DNA of 64,000 bases from an uncultured Carboxylicivirga sp. (GCA_947503525.1 CANNEA010000009.1:124001-188000); one strand, 5' to 3'; positions 29,735-38,927 are shown, numbered from the stretch's first letter. Notes: generated by a model not told the origin, from the sequence alone. Numbers and translations are program-made.

Positions 29735-30439
29735 TTATATATCATCGTTAAACCTGTACCCAACACCCCAAGTAGTTAATATGTATTTCGGATTGGCAAT
29801 ATCAGGTTCTATCTTTGCTCTTAATCGATTAATATGTGAATTAACGGTATGCTCATAACCATTAAATTCATAGCCCCAAACCGTTTTTAGTAATTGGTCA
29901 CGATCAAAACTCCTGCCTGGCGTTTTTGATAATAATACCAGCAGATCAAACTCCTTTGGGGTTAATTCAATACGCTCTCCATTTAAAGTCACACGGTGCT
30001 TCAGCTTATCAATTTCCAAACCTTCAAAGCTATACTTCATCTTTTCATCGTCCGATTCAATGGCTTGCTTATTCTGTTCCTGACGACGCAGAATGGACTT
30101 CACCCGAGCTATAAATTCACGAATGCCAAATGGCTTGGTCAGATAATCATCGGCACCGGACTCCAAACCGAGCACCAGGTCAATCTCTTCCGACTTAGCA
30201 GTGAGCATTAGTATTGGCGTATGATTCTCAAGCGCCCTTAACTTCTGGCACACGGTAACCCCATTCATACCCGGAAGCATCACATCCAGAACAATTAAAT
30301 CATAGGCTTGCTCCATGGCTTTATTAAAACCCAATTGCCCATCGTTGGCAATCTCAGTTTGACATTCCAGATCGGTTAGGTGAATCGTTAGTAAATCCGT
30401 TATATTCGGATCATCTTCTATAAGCAATACTTTTGTCAT
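29735..30439 (-). CDS. OmpR/PhoB-family response regulator
   Basis: 234 residues: receiver domain 1-120 with 'LLIEDDPNI', phospho-acceptor Asp in 'LIVLDVMLPGMNG', 'LMLTAKS' and 'GADDYLTKPFGIREF'; then a winged-helix DNA-binding domain (about 140-232, 'LTPKEFDLLVLLSKTPGRSFDRDQLL', 'VNSHINRLRAKIEPD'). Members bind direct repeats about 11 bp apart. Just such a repeat (30485-30506) overlaps the -33 element of its own promoter, so it probably controls itself. Paired with the adjacent kinase. Confidence 0.96.
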   Translation of the reverse strand: MTKVLLIEDDPNITDLLTIHLTDLECQTEIANDGQLGFNKAMEQAYDLIVLDVMLPGMNGVTVCQKLRALENHTPILMLTAKSEEIDLVLGLESGADDYLTKPFGIREFIARVKSILRRQEQNKQAIESDDEKMKYSFEGLEIDKLKHRVTLNGERIELTPKEFDLLVLLSKTPGRSFDRDQLLKTVWGYEFNGYEHTVNSHINRLRAKIEPDIANPKYILTTWGVGYRFNDDI

Positions 30440-30461
30440 AGCGGTCTTATAATATGAATCT

Positions 30462-30493
30462 TAAATGTAAAGTTAAATTTAAAGTATCACAAA
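30462..30493 (-). promoter_or_regulatory. Promoter of the two-component operon
   Basis: On the minus strand TTTG (30493-30490), 20 bases, TACATTTA (30469-30462), seven of eight to TAnnTTTG. The -33 TTTG lies within the first half of the direct repeat at 30485-30506. Confidence 0.6.
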
Positions 30494-30506
30494 GTTATCA
30501 CGAAAG
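30485..30506 (-). promoter_or_regulatory. Direct-repeat site upstream of response-regulator gene (putative autoregulatory box)
   Basis: Two head-to-tail 11-bp units TATCACAAAGT and TATCACGAAAG, ending 46 bp before the regulator ATG and overlapping its -33 element. The same arrangement is found at 28064-28085. Confidence 0.65.
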
Positions 30507-30633
30507 CATTGCTCTTTAAATTCCTGATTCATCAATAAAGCGCATTACTGATAACACAATTTGCATGCTCCACTCATTTTCAGTAAATTGACATGATACT
30601 TATCACGTATCAGACAAAAAGATCTTAAATATA

Positions 30634-30664
30634 TTTGTTAATTCAATTGGGCGTGCTACATTTG
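30634..30664 (+). promoter_or_regulatory. Consensus Bacteroidetes promoter before second TPP riboswitch
   Basis: TTTG at 30634-30637, exactly 19 bases, then TACATTTG at 30657-30664. It is the best promoter match in the window. Confidence 0.85.
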
Positions 30665-30675
30665 CGCCGATTTAA

Positions 30676-30755
30676 ACAATGGGGTGCCTTAATAAAACGG
30701 GCTGAGATCATACCCTTCGAACCTGGTCGGGTAATGCCGACAAGGAAAGATATTA
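30676..30755 (+). promoter_or_regulatory. TPP riboswitch (THI element) upstream of TonB receptor gene
   Basis: Complete conserved core: GGGGTGCC, GGGCTGAGATCATACCC, GAACCTG, GGTAATGCCGACAAGGAAAG. It begins 11 bases after the -7 box and ends about 50 bases before the receptor ATG. It ties this receptor to thiamin supply. Confidence 0.97.
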
Positions 30756-30807
30756 TCTCCTTTTTATCCTCATTGCGGTATATGTTTTAAACTTAAACTG
30801 CTTATTA

Positions 30808-33243
30808 ATGAAGAATTATCTATTGCTATTACTGATTGGCTTAATTACAATTCAAGCCTCAGCTCAATCCAATTATGACGGAACTGTTATTGATGAAAAC
30901 GGCGAACCAATGGTTGGTGTCAACATTGTTTTAAAAGACACATATCTGGGAACCATAAGTGATACGGATGGAGCATTCAAAATCAACACAAGAAACAGTA
31001 ACAATACTAATTTGATCTTCACCTTTGTTGGATACGAAACTAAGGAAGTTGAAGCAGGCAACAACATGCAAGTTAGTCTAACACCATCAGCCATAATGGC
31101 GAGTGAAGTGGTTGTTTCTGCGGTTAGAGCCAACAAAGAAGCTCCTGTTGCTTATTCTGAAATGACTCAGGAAGAATTGGAAAAAATTAATTTTGGACAA
31201 GACTTACCTTTTCTATTGAACCAAATGCCAAGTGTGGTAACCAACTCGGATGCCGGTGCCGGAGTTGGTTATACCAACTTTCGTATTCGTGGTACGGATA
31301 TGAGTCGAATTAATGTTACGGTTAATGGAATACCTTTAAATGATGGAGAATCGCAAGGTGTATTCTGGGTAAATATGCCTGACTTTGCAGCTTCCGTTGA
31401 CAAACTTCAGGTGCAACGCGGTATTGGAACCTCAACCAATGGGGCTGCCTCTTTTGGTGCTTCTGTTAACTTAAGTACGCTCAACTCCGCTTCAAAGGCC
31501 AGTGCCTTTCTGGACAATAGCTATGGTTCATTCAACACCTGGAAAAACTCAGTTTCGGCTTCAACTGGATTATTAGCCAACAAATTGGCATTTGATGTTC
31601 GCTTGTCACGCATTAGCTCCGATGGATTTATCGACAGAGGATGGTCCGACCTTAAATCCTATTATTTTTCAGGAGGATATTATGGAGAAAAAACAACCGT
31701 TAAATTTATCAATTTCTCAGGACAAGAGCACACTTATCAGGCCTGGAATGGCGTTCCAAAAGTAAAATTGGAAAATGATATAGCGGGTATGGAGAAACTG
31801 ATTGCACATGATGGTTGGACCGATGAAGAAGCGGCCAACCTTTATGCTTCAGATGCCAGAACTTTTAACCGTTACTTATATGAAAACCAAACGGACAATT
31901 ACCAGCAGGATCATTACCAATTGCATTTTACACATGAAGTTAATGATCAATTTAACCTGACTGCGGCAGGGCATTACACGCGAGGTAAGGGGTATTACGA
32001 ATCGTATAAATATGATCGCAAATTCGAAGATTACAATGTTGGATTTGACGAAGTTGTTGTGAACGGCGAAACAATGGACCGAACAGATCTTATTCAGCGA
32101 AAATGGCTGGACAACCACTTTTATGGCATCACTTTTTCAGGCAACTATCAAACTGAACGTACTCACTTGATAGTAGGTGGAGCATATAATGAATACGATG
32201 GTGATCATTATGGGAATGTGATTTGGGCTGAAGTGAACAATGGTATCGACCATAACCACGAATGGTATCGAAATAACGGTTTGAAAAAGGACTTTAACAT
32301 GTTTGCCAAGCTAAACTATAATATCACTGATGCGATTAGTTTATATGGAGATTTACAGTATCGAAATGTACGTTATAACATGAGTGGAATACATGATGAC
32401 TTTGCCGATTTGACACAATCCTACAATTTCGATTTCTTTAATCCTAAGTTTGGCTTTAATTATAACATCAAGGATGGGCATCGTTTATTTGCATCTTTTG
32501 CAACAACTAAACGCGAACCAACCCGTAGCGATTTTCGCGATGCTCCTGCCGATCGCAAACCAAGGCCGGAGAGTTTGATTGATTATGAAGTGGGTTATGA
32601 ATTAAGTAATAAAAGTTCATTTCTTAATCTGACCTTCTACTATATGGATTACAAAGATCAGTTAGTATTAACCGGTCAGATTAATGATGTAGGCGCACCT
32701 ATTACTGTGAATGTTCCGGAGAGTTATAGAACAGGATTAGAAGTAAGTGGTGGTGTAGTTATCTTCAGCAATTTCAATTGGCTTGCCAATTTCACAGTAT
32801 CAAGTAATAAGATTAAGAACTTTACTGAATACGTTGACAATTGGGATACCTGGGGGCAAGAATCGAAAGAACTTGGTGAAACCGACATTGCTTTTTCCCC
32901 TGAGCTAACTGTAGGCAGTCAGTTTAACTACATACCCGTTAATGGCTTGACTGTATCATTAATCAGTAAGTACGTGAGTGATCAGTTTATCGACAACACA
33001 TCAAGTAATGAACGTAAATTAGATGCCTGGTTTGTAAATGACTTATTAATTAATTACGATTTCAATGTTGCTAAGGTAGGAGACTTTAATATCGGCATGA
33101 AAGTGAATAACCTCTTTAATGAAGAGTATGAATCAAATGCCTGGGTTTATCGTTATTACCTAAGTGATGAACACAATGTATTGGATGGATATTATCCTCA
33201 GGCCGGCACCAACTTTATGCTACGCCTTGGAATGAAATTTTAA
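30808..33243 (+). CDS. TonB-dependent receptor, predicted thiamin (or precursor) uptake
   Basis: 811-residue outer-membrane receptor: signal peptide ('LLLLLIGLITIQASAQ'), carboxypeptidase-regulatory-like domain (about 23-100), TonB-box region, plug ('YTNFRIRGTDMSRINVTVNGIPLNDGESQGVFWVNMPDFA'), and a 22-strand-type barrel ending 'FMLRLGMKF'. It lacks the SusC signature and has no SusD partner. The TPP riboswitch in its leader, and the published prediction of riboswitch-linked outer-membrane receptors for thiamin in the Bacteroidetes group, support thiamin or thiamin-phosphate import. No inner-membrane thiamin transporter is next to it. Confidence 0.93.
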   Translation: MKNYLLLLLIGLITIQASAQSNYDGTVIDENGEPMVGVNIVLKDTYLGTISDTDGAFKINTRNSNNTNLIFTFVGYETKEVEAGNNMQVSLTPSAIMASEVVVSAVRANKEAPVAYSEMTQEELEKINFGQDLPFLLNQMPSVVTNSDAGAGVGYTNFRIRGTDMSRINVTVNGIPLNDGESQGVFWVNMPDFAASVDKLQVQRGIGTSTNGAASFGASVNLSTLNSASKASAFLDNSYGSFNTWKNSVSASTGLLANKLAFDVRLSRISSDGFIDRGWSDLKSYYFSGGYYGEKTTVKFINFSGQEHTYQAWNGVPKVKLENDIAGMEKLIAHDGWTDEEAANLYASDARTFNRYLYENQTDNYQQDHYQLHFTHEVNDQFNLTAAGHYTRGKGYYESYKYDRKFEDYNVGFDEVVVNGETMDRTDLIQRKWLDNHFYGITFSGNYQTERTHLIVGGAYNEYDGDHYGNVIWAEVNNGIDHNHEWYRNNGLKKDFNMFAKLNYNITDAISLYGDLQYRNVRYNMSGIHDDFADLTQSYNFDFFNPKFGFNYNIKDGHRLFASFATTKREPTRSDFRDAPADRKPRPESLIDYEVGYELSNKSSFLNLTFYYMDYKDQLVLTGQINDVGAPITVNVPESYRTGLEVSGGVVIFSNFNWLANFTVSSNKIKNFTEYVDNWDTWGQESKELGETDIAFSPELTVGSQFNYIPVNGLTVSLISKYVSDQFIDNTSSNERKLDAWFVNDLLINYDFNVAKVGDFNIGMKVNNLFNEEYESNAWVYRYYLSDEHNVLDGYYPQAGTNFMLRLGMKF

Positions 33244-33264
33244 ATATTACCTATCCCGAATATG

Positions 33265-33300
33265 ATGGCAGTCTTCACCACTGGGAGGCTGCTATTTTTA
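33265..33300 (+). terminator. Rho-independent terminator of the receptor gene
   Basis: Stem of at least nine pairs (GCAGTCTTC with GGGAGGCTGC, including G-U pairs) with short loop, then TATTTTTATT. Confidence 0.65.
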
Positions 33301-33371
33301 TTGTAAACCATCGATGTAAGATGATGATCTGTGGAAACTGTCCTTTCAAATATATGATTACACCAATAACA

Positions 33372-36300
33372 TTACTTTAAATAAGTATCCAGCATCAACA
33401 ACAAATCTTCTTTTTTAATCGGTTTTGCCAGATAATCATCAAAGTTCTCATCATGAAATTCAGACCTTTCTTCAGGTCTGGCATATGCTGTTTGAGCAAT
33501 TATTATCTGCGATGGCTTATGCGCTTTAATTTCTTGAGCAGCCTCATATCCATTTAATGCAGGCATTTTAATATCCATCAAAATCAGGTCAATATTTGAA
33601 TTTAAAACCACCTGCTCAACAGCTTCTTTGCCATTCTTAGCCCAAAGGGTATTAATATTAGTTTTACGCAATGCTTTTTTCAGATAGAGGTAATTAGCTT
33701 CTACATCTTCAGCAATCAATATGGTTTTCCCTTCCCATGAGCGAAGTATAGGATGCTCAATTTCCTCCACCTCAACACCTTCATTTGTGAGTATCTTTTT
33801 TAAAGGTAAGGCAAAAGTGAAAGTTGAACCTTCACCCCAGTTTGTTTTAAGCTCAATTTTTCCACCAAGGGCATCGGCTATTTTCTGTGAAATGGCCAAA
33901 CCTAAACCTAATCCATCTTTCCATTCAGAATTTTCATCTTCCAATTTAGTAAACTGCATAAATATTTTATCAACACTTTTTGATGGAATACCAATGCCAG
34001 TATCTTCAACATAGATATTTAGGTTGTCGTCGTCACAATTGACTCCCAATTCAATATGGCCTTCCATGGTAAACTTGCTTGCATTATCCATAAGATTGGT
34101 AATGACTTGCTTGATCCTTAATTCATCCGTATTAATGACTAAATGTCGATTGTGTAAAGTGTTGTTTTTACGGATAGAAACATTGGCTCTGGTGTTACTC
34201 AGGGAATAATAAGAGTAGAGATGATCTATTATGATATTTAAATTTAAGTTTTGCTTTTTTAATTTTAGTTGTTTCGATTCTATCAAACTAAGGTCAATAA
34301 TCTCATCAATTAATCGCAAAAGAACTTTTGAATTCGACTGTATTACATTAACGTAACCAGCTCGCTCATCATTTGTAAGATCCTCATCAATTAATAAATC
34401 GGAGAAACCAATTACAGCATTCATCGGGGTTCGAATTTCATGCGACATATTGGCAATAAAGGCCGACTTTAACTCATCCGATTCTTTAGCTTTTTTAAGT
34501 GCTATCTCCAGTTTTGAGGTTCTGTCATTAACCAGTGATTCTAATTGATTCCTATGCGCTTCAAGTTCTTCATTTTGACTGATAATCTCTTCTTGCTTCT
34601 CTACGAGTTGGCAATTGGCCGACTCAAGCAAATTGGTGCGTGAGGCCACCATTTTTTCTAAGGCCCATTTCTGTCGATTAATGGTTTGCAGACGGAAATA
34701 ATAAATGCTTATAATAACTAGCATCACGAGTACAATAACTAAAATTCTAAACCACCAGGTTTCCCACCATGGCGGATGTATCCGAATAATCAGCGTAACA
34801 ACTTCATCACTCCAATGACCATCATTATTTGCAGCTTTTACTTTAAATATATAATCACCTGCATCGAGGTTGGTATAGAAAGCTTCATTCTTATTACCAA
34901 TATAATTCCAGTCCTTGTCAAAGCCTTCCATCATGTAGGCAAATTGATTTTTTTCAGGGGAGGCGTAACTTAAAGCTGCAAAACTAATTGATATAACAGA
35001 TTGCCTATGCGTTAAATTAATTTCTTCGGTTTGAGATATATTGGTCGTAAGTATTCTTGATTCATCATTAACATGAACTTGTTTGTTAAAGAGTTTTAAT
35101 CCTGTTATGACCACTTTAGGAACGTTTGGATTATCCTTAATGTCGTTAGGATTAAAAATGTTAAACCCTTTGATCCCACCAAACATCAACTCTCCCTCCC
35201 TGGTTTTGTAGCAGGAGTGACGAATAAACTCATCGCTTTGTAAACCATCCGACTCCGTGTAATGTCGAACATGTAATAATTCTTCATTGTCCTTATTCTC
35301 AACTCGAATTTTCAAAAGGCCTTTATTTGTGGAAAGCCATAAATTTTTTGAATCATCCTGTAGTATGCCATTTACAACATTATCAGGCAGGCCATTATGC
35401 TCATTATACCGAATAAAAGATTGCGTCTCCGGATTAAACTTATTTAAACCGTTATATGTACCCACCCAAAGATTTCCTTCGTCATCATTATTTATTGAGA
35501 TCACATAATCGTTACTGAGGGTCTTGGAATCGGTAGCTGAATTTTGGAATCTTATAAAATTATCTTTCTGTCTATTATAAAGATGCAGGCCACGTTTCGT
35601 ACCAAACCATATATCATTATTTCTATCCTTGTAGAGCACATTGATGTTATTATCGGCCAAACTGATAGTGTCATCATCCTCCCTATGGTAGGTGTTATAT
35701 ATTTTATCTTTAGGATTATACTTTATCAATCCTGAAGATGTACCTATCCATAGTTCATTGGTCTCGCCTGGCTGAATGGAATTTACGGTATACTCATCAA
35801 AGAACGACTCAGTGCTTCCATCATCACAGTTATAACGCGTTAGGCCATCAAATAAACCTATCCACAAAATATTATTAGAATCTGAATACAACGCTCTTAC
35901 CTCATTGCTTTTTATTATTCCCGGATTTTCATCAACTGTAATATGTCGTAAAAACTTATTGTTTTTTCGATCAAACAGGCTTAAGCCACCTCCTTCAGTT
36001 CCAACCCAAATACCATGGTCATTTTCAGTAAAGGTGTTCACATTGTCATGTCGCAAGCCATAGGATTGGTTTTTATTGAAATGGAAGCTATCAAATTTTT
36101 TACTCTGAATATTTAAATAATTGACTCCTTTACTCCATGTTCCAATCCAAAAGTTTCCCCATAAATCTTCATAGAAAGAAAAAAGAATATCATGACTGAT
36201 ACTTTTTTCTTTAAGTGGATCATTAATATGATGAATAAATCTGGGGTTTTCTTTAGCGGATTCAGCACTTGTAAGTTGATTCAGGCCCATTGATGTACAT

Positions 36301-37178
36301 ATCCATATCGTGCCCTTTTTGTCCTCAGAAATGGCTCTGATTATATTGTTGCTTATGCTGTGTTTATTTGAGTTATCGTTTACAATATGAGTAAACACTC
36401 CATCGGCTATACTTTCTAAACGATTTAAACCATTCTTTCTGGTTCCTACCCAAAGAATACCATTGCTATCATATAGCAAGGACATAATGGTATTACTACT
36501 AATGCTGCCTGTATCATTTTTATCGTGCTGAAAGCGCTTTATGATTTTACGATTGTTGGTATCAAATAAATAAAGACCTGATTTACCACCGAAACAAAGA
36601 AGACTATCTTGCACCAGACACATTGCCGCAATGCCATAGGTTTCTTGTTCTACACTATTGTAATTCCGAATAAACACATCACTTTCTTCGTCATACAAGC
36701 ACAATCCTCCAAGGGTTGAAACCCATATTCGGCCTTTATAATCTTCTACAATATTGGTTATAGTGCGTAAATTGCGTTGCTTAGTGAGTATTTCCTTATT
36801 AAGATATCCGTAAAAACGTTCTGTGTTATAATCAAACCGATTAATCCCATCGTTGCGCGTACCCATCCACATGCGCCCTTTACTATCTTCAAAAACACAT
36901 AAAATCTCGTTCCCACTTATACTATACGGGTTGTCTTGATTATTTTTATATACTTTAAAAGTGTTCCCATCAAACTTATTAACCCCTCCTGTGCGCGTAC
37001 CAAACCACATAAAACCTCTGCTATCCTGAGTAATAGAAAAAACAGTACTTTGAGATAGTCCTTGCTTTACAGATATATGTTCAAAGCTCAACTGATTATC
37101 CTGTGCAAGAAGAAAAACGAACAGATTAAGCTGAGTAAATATTAAAAGCAATATTTTTTGAAGAAATCCTCTAAGCAT
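33372..37178 (-). CDS. ReguProp hybrid two-component sensor kinase without C-terminal HTH
   Basis: 1268 residues in the plan of Bacteroidetes hybrid systems: signal peptide; two seven-blade beta-propellers made of repeats such as 'DSRGFMWFGTRTGGVNKFDG' and 'DSKGRMWMGTRNDGINRFDY' (about 30-700); a Y_Y_Y domain (about 720-800, 'YMMEGFDKDWNYIG'); one membrane helix ('WFRILVIVLVMLVIISIYYF'); a coiled coil; HisKA with His in 'FIANMSHEIRTPMNAVIGF'; ATPase with 'NLMDNASKF', 'DTGIGIP', 'GLGLGLAIS'; and a receiver domain (about 1149-1268, Asp near 1202 in 'LILMDIKMP'). The usual AraC-type HTH is missing and the frame ends naturally after the receiver, so the output must pass to another protein. No obvious SusCD target adjoins it. 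Confidence 0.94.
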   Translation of the reverse strand: MLRGFLQKILLLIFTQLNLFVFLLAQDNQLSFEHISVKQGLSQSTVFSITQDSRGFMWFGTRTGGVNKFDGNTFKVYKNNQDNPYSISGNEILCVFEDSKGRMWMGTRNDGINRFDYNTERFYGYLNKEILTKQRNLRTITNIVEDYKGRIWVSTLGGLCLYDEESDVFIRNYNSVEQETYGIAAMCLVQDSLLCFGGKSGLYLFDTNNRKIIKRFQHDKNDTGSISSNTIMSLLYDSNGILWVGTRKNGLNRLESIADGVFTHIVNDNSNKHSISNNIIRAISEDKKGTIWICTSMGLNQLTSAESAKENPRFIHHINDPLKEKSISHDILFSFYEDLWGNFWIGTWSKGVNYLNIQSKKFDSFHFNKNQSYGLRHDNVNTFTENDHGIWVGTEGGGLSLFDRKNNKFLRHITVDENPGIIKSNEVRALYSDSNNILWIGLFDGLTRYNCDDGSTESFFDEYTVNSIQPGETNELWIGTSSGLIKYNPKDKIYNTYHREDDDTISLADNNINVLYKDRNNDIWFGTKRGLHLYNRQKDNFIRFQNSATDSKTLSNDYVISINNDDEGNLWVGTYNGLNKFNPETQSFIRYNEHNGLPDNVVNGILQDDSKNLWLSTNKGLLKIRVENKDNEELLHVRHYTESDGLQSDEFIRHSCYKTREGELMFGGIKGFNIFNPNDIKDNPNVPKVVITGLKLFNKQVHVNDESRILTTNISQTEEINLTHRQSVISISFAALSYASPEKNQFAYMMEGFDKDWNYIGNKNEAFYTNLDAGDYIFKVKAANNDGHWSDEVVTLIIRIHPPWWETWWFRILVIVLVMLVIISIYYFRLQTINRQKWALEKMVASRTNLLESANCQLVEKQEEIISQNEELEAHRNQLESLVNDRTSKLEIALKKAKESDELKSAFIANMSHEIRTPMNAVIGFSDLLIDEDLTNDERAGYVNVIQSNSKVLLRLIDEIIDLSLIESKQLKLKKQNLNLNIIIDHLYSYYSLSNTRANVSIRKNNTLHNRHLVINTDELRIKQVITNLMDNASKFTMEGHIELGVNCDDDNLNIYVEDTGIGIPSKSVDKIFMQFTKLEDENSEWKDGLGLGLAISQKIADALGGKIELKTNWGEGSTFTFALPLKKILTNEGVEVEEIEHPILRSWEGKTILIAEDVEANYLYLKKALRKTNINTLWAKNGKEAVEQVVLNSNIDLILMDIKMPALNGYEAAQEIKAHKPSQIIIAQTAYARPEERSEFHDENFDDYLAKPIKKEDLLLMLDTYLK

Positions 37179-37588
37179 TATGAATTAATTTATTGACAAA
37201 ACGCAACATTAAACAACAAGGTTTCAGAATTGATTATCTTAAGGCAACTATTAGCCACAAAATAATTGTAACTGTTAGTTATAGATTATTGAGGTGGATG
37301 TGTCGACTTCAAGTAGCTGAAGTCCATTTAAGCAACTACATAAAGTCACTCATCACAAGACTTATAATAACCTACCTTCCAAGACCTACAGGCACAGGTA
37401 ATAACTTATGCTTTCATCAAATTTTCTTAGGAGCAACCAAATTTATAATAATTTATCACAGTAAAAAATAATGAAACAACTACATATATCTTCTTAGTGC
37501 TCATGCTGTATTTGATACAAAGGAAAATACACAAAAGGATCACAAAAAGCAGCCTTTATAAGGCTGCTATTCTAGGTCATAGCCGAAA
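37179..37588. other. Intergenic region upstream of hybrid kinase gene
   Basis: 410 bp. The right end holds the terminator of the SYLF gene (37543-37568). A short inverted repeat ACTTCA/TGAAGT is at about 37307-37324. A 92-codon plus-strand frame (37193-37471) has no coding character. No consensus promoter was seen. Confidence 0.6.
37543..37568 (-). terminator. Rho-independent terminator of the SYLF-domain gene
   Basis: Nine-bp perfect stem AGCAGCCTT/AAGGCTGCT (37548-37556 and 37560-37568), loop of three; on the minus strand followed by TTTTT. Confidence 0.8.
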
Positions 37589-38116
37589 CTATAAGTTTTT
37601 AAACTTAAATTTCTGACCTGCAACTGAAGCTTCATACATCAATCCGCCTTTGGCCATGGTGAAAATAGCCACACCTTCAACATATTTAGCATTAGCCGAA
37701 GCACCGGCTGCCGCTGCAACTGCAGAAACCTGAGCAGTAAATTCTATCTTGTTTTCCGTAAACCGATCAAATTCTTTCTTTGTCTCAAAAAAGATAACTT
37801 CACGAAAAGCCTGTCCGCCGGCCTGAAAACCAATACTCACTTGAGTCAGTTTAGCCATTCCTACCAAACTGCCTTGTCTGTATGCCGTTCCATTGCCAGC
37901 TGCACCTCCTACGCCTAAGCCACCTTTACCCACATTAGGAAACATCACATAACCATACGATCCATTAAAGAATTTGGACATTCCATCATCTTTCTTTAAA
38001 AAGGCAGCCTTAGCTTCTTTGCTGTCCTCAATAATTTCTTTCTGCTTTTCTTTGGATTGAGCAGATAAAGCAATGGAAAACATAAAAAAAAGACAAATAC
38101 CTGTTAGTAATCTCAT
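37589..38116 (-). CDS. SYLF (YSC84-like) lipid-binding domain protein
   Basis: 175-residue exported protein: signal peptide ('LLTGICLFFMFSIALSAQ'), a short charged helix, then the SYLF/Ysc84 domain ('GYVMFPNVGKGGLGVGGAAGNGTAYRQG', 'VSIGFQAGGQAFREVIFF', 'SANAKYVEGVAIFTMAKGGLMYEASVAGQKF'). Eukaryotic relatives bind phosphoinositides; bacterial ones are periplasmic or outer-membrane associated with little known about their role. It is a single-gene unit with its own terminator. Confidence 0.9.
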   Translation of the reverse strand: MRLLTGICLFFMFSIALSAQSKEKQKEIIEDSKEAKAAFLKKDDGMSKFFNGSYGYVMFPNVGKGGLGVGGAAGNGTAYRQGSLVGMAKLTQVSIGFQAGGQAFREVIFFETKKEFDRFTENKIEFTAQVSAVAAAAGASANAKYVEGVAIFTMAKGGLMYEASVAGQKFKFKNL

Positions 38117-38927
38117 TTTGTAATCATTTTAAGTTAAACAATTATTGCAGGGTTTATGCAACTCATTCAAGTTAAGTCATTCTTATCAAGAATAAAAATT
38201 GAATTGTTCTTGCCTGGTATAAAGAGCTTTTAGAGCTATGATTTTTAAAAGCAAGCAACAAAAGCAATACTCAAAGCATACATTAACCTTAGTAAATTAC
38301 TTACTTTAGTTAAATGTACTTGCACCTGACGTTCCCAGTCATGTACTTCTCTTCTCCAAATCAGTACTTGAGCTTCACTAGTAAGTACTTACTATATTTG
38401 AGCAACTATTTACCTAGCTTCAGCTTGTACTTGAGGCTCTCGAGCTTGTACTTAATGCTCCCGAGTACGTACTTAAGCTTCCCGACCATGCACTAGAGCT
38501 TCCCGAGTGGAATATTACACTAAACTTGTCATTTGTGGAAAACATAGCTCATTCCAAGCCAATAATGAATGATTATTAAATGCGATTTTAGTTCAAATAA
38601 TTAAGTATTGTTAAATATTTTTTAAGCGAGCACTTGAAATAAAAGAAATATTGCTTTAATTTTAATAAGCAATCTAAAAGCAATGTTATTCAAGTTCAAT
38701 AATCTCAGATAAAATCATTGTTAAACCAAACTCCTATGACCACTCCACCATCGCACTTAATATCATCGCCTTACAAATAAAACTATTGTAGCGATCAACA
38801 ACTGACCTTTTTTTACCATCACTGGATCTCTGGCATCCCAGGATGCTAGCTTAATGAAAAAATACATCTGAAAAACAACTGTTTTTTTCATCCTGATTAA
38901 ATTTTGCAACTATAAATTCAATTTATT
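38117..38927. other. Long intergenic region with 21-nt tandem repeat
   Basis: 811 bp. The main structure is a degenerate 21-nt-period repeat at 38314-38511. The remaining 420 bp before the next gene are AT-rich and show only a small hairpin (GCATCC/GGATGC, about 38837-38850). No consensus promoter or coding frame is seen. Confidence 0.8.
38314..38511. repeat. Degenerate tandem repeat, 21-nt period, GTACTT core
   Basis: Copies of (G)TACTT start at 38317, 38344, 38365, 38386, 38407 (TATTT), 38428, 38449, 38470 and 38491 (CACTA): after the first 27-nt step every interval is exactly 21. The rest of each unit tends to AGCTTCCCGAG. Because 21 is a multiple of three, it keeps one frame open on the plus strand (60 codons with a 7-residue period, pattern x-Y-L-x-x-x-S), and part of the minus strand is also open. 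It could be a minisatellite, a protein-binding array or a decayed coding repeat. Confidence 0.85.

Larger units (their letters stand above)
30440..30807. other. Divergent control region: response-regulator promoter and TPP riboswitch
   Basis: 368 bp that hold the regulator promoter (30462-30493, minus) with its direct-repeat site, the consensus promoter 30634-30664 (plus), and a TPP riboswitch (30676-30755). A further single TATCACG at 30601-30607 lies within the imperfect palindrome GATAC...GTATC. Confidence 0.85.

Noticed and set aside
30808-33243. SusC-type glycan transporter
   Set aside because: No SusC signature after the regulatory domain, no SusD gene, and a TPP riboswitch controls it.
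37193-37471. 92-codon plus-strand open frame upstream of the hybrid kinase gene
   Set aside because: Composition is unlike a protein of this genome, no start context, no family, and it covers the promoter region of the kinase gene.
38314-38496. 60-codon frame through the 21-nt repeat array as a real gene
   Set aside because: The frame stays open because the period is a multiple of three; there is no ribosome site, and the Tyr/Leu/Ser-rich product looks like translated repeat. Kept as a repeat, with coding as a possibility only.
38314-38511. CRISPR array
   Set aside because: No conserved repeat separated by unique spacers; period 21 is too short and units are degenerate throughout. No cas genes nearby.
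38837-38850. GCATCC/GGATGC hairpin as a terminator or operator
   Set aside because: Only six-bp arms with a two-base centre, no T-run and no gene close by.
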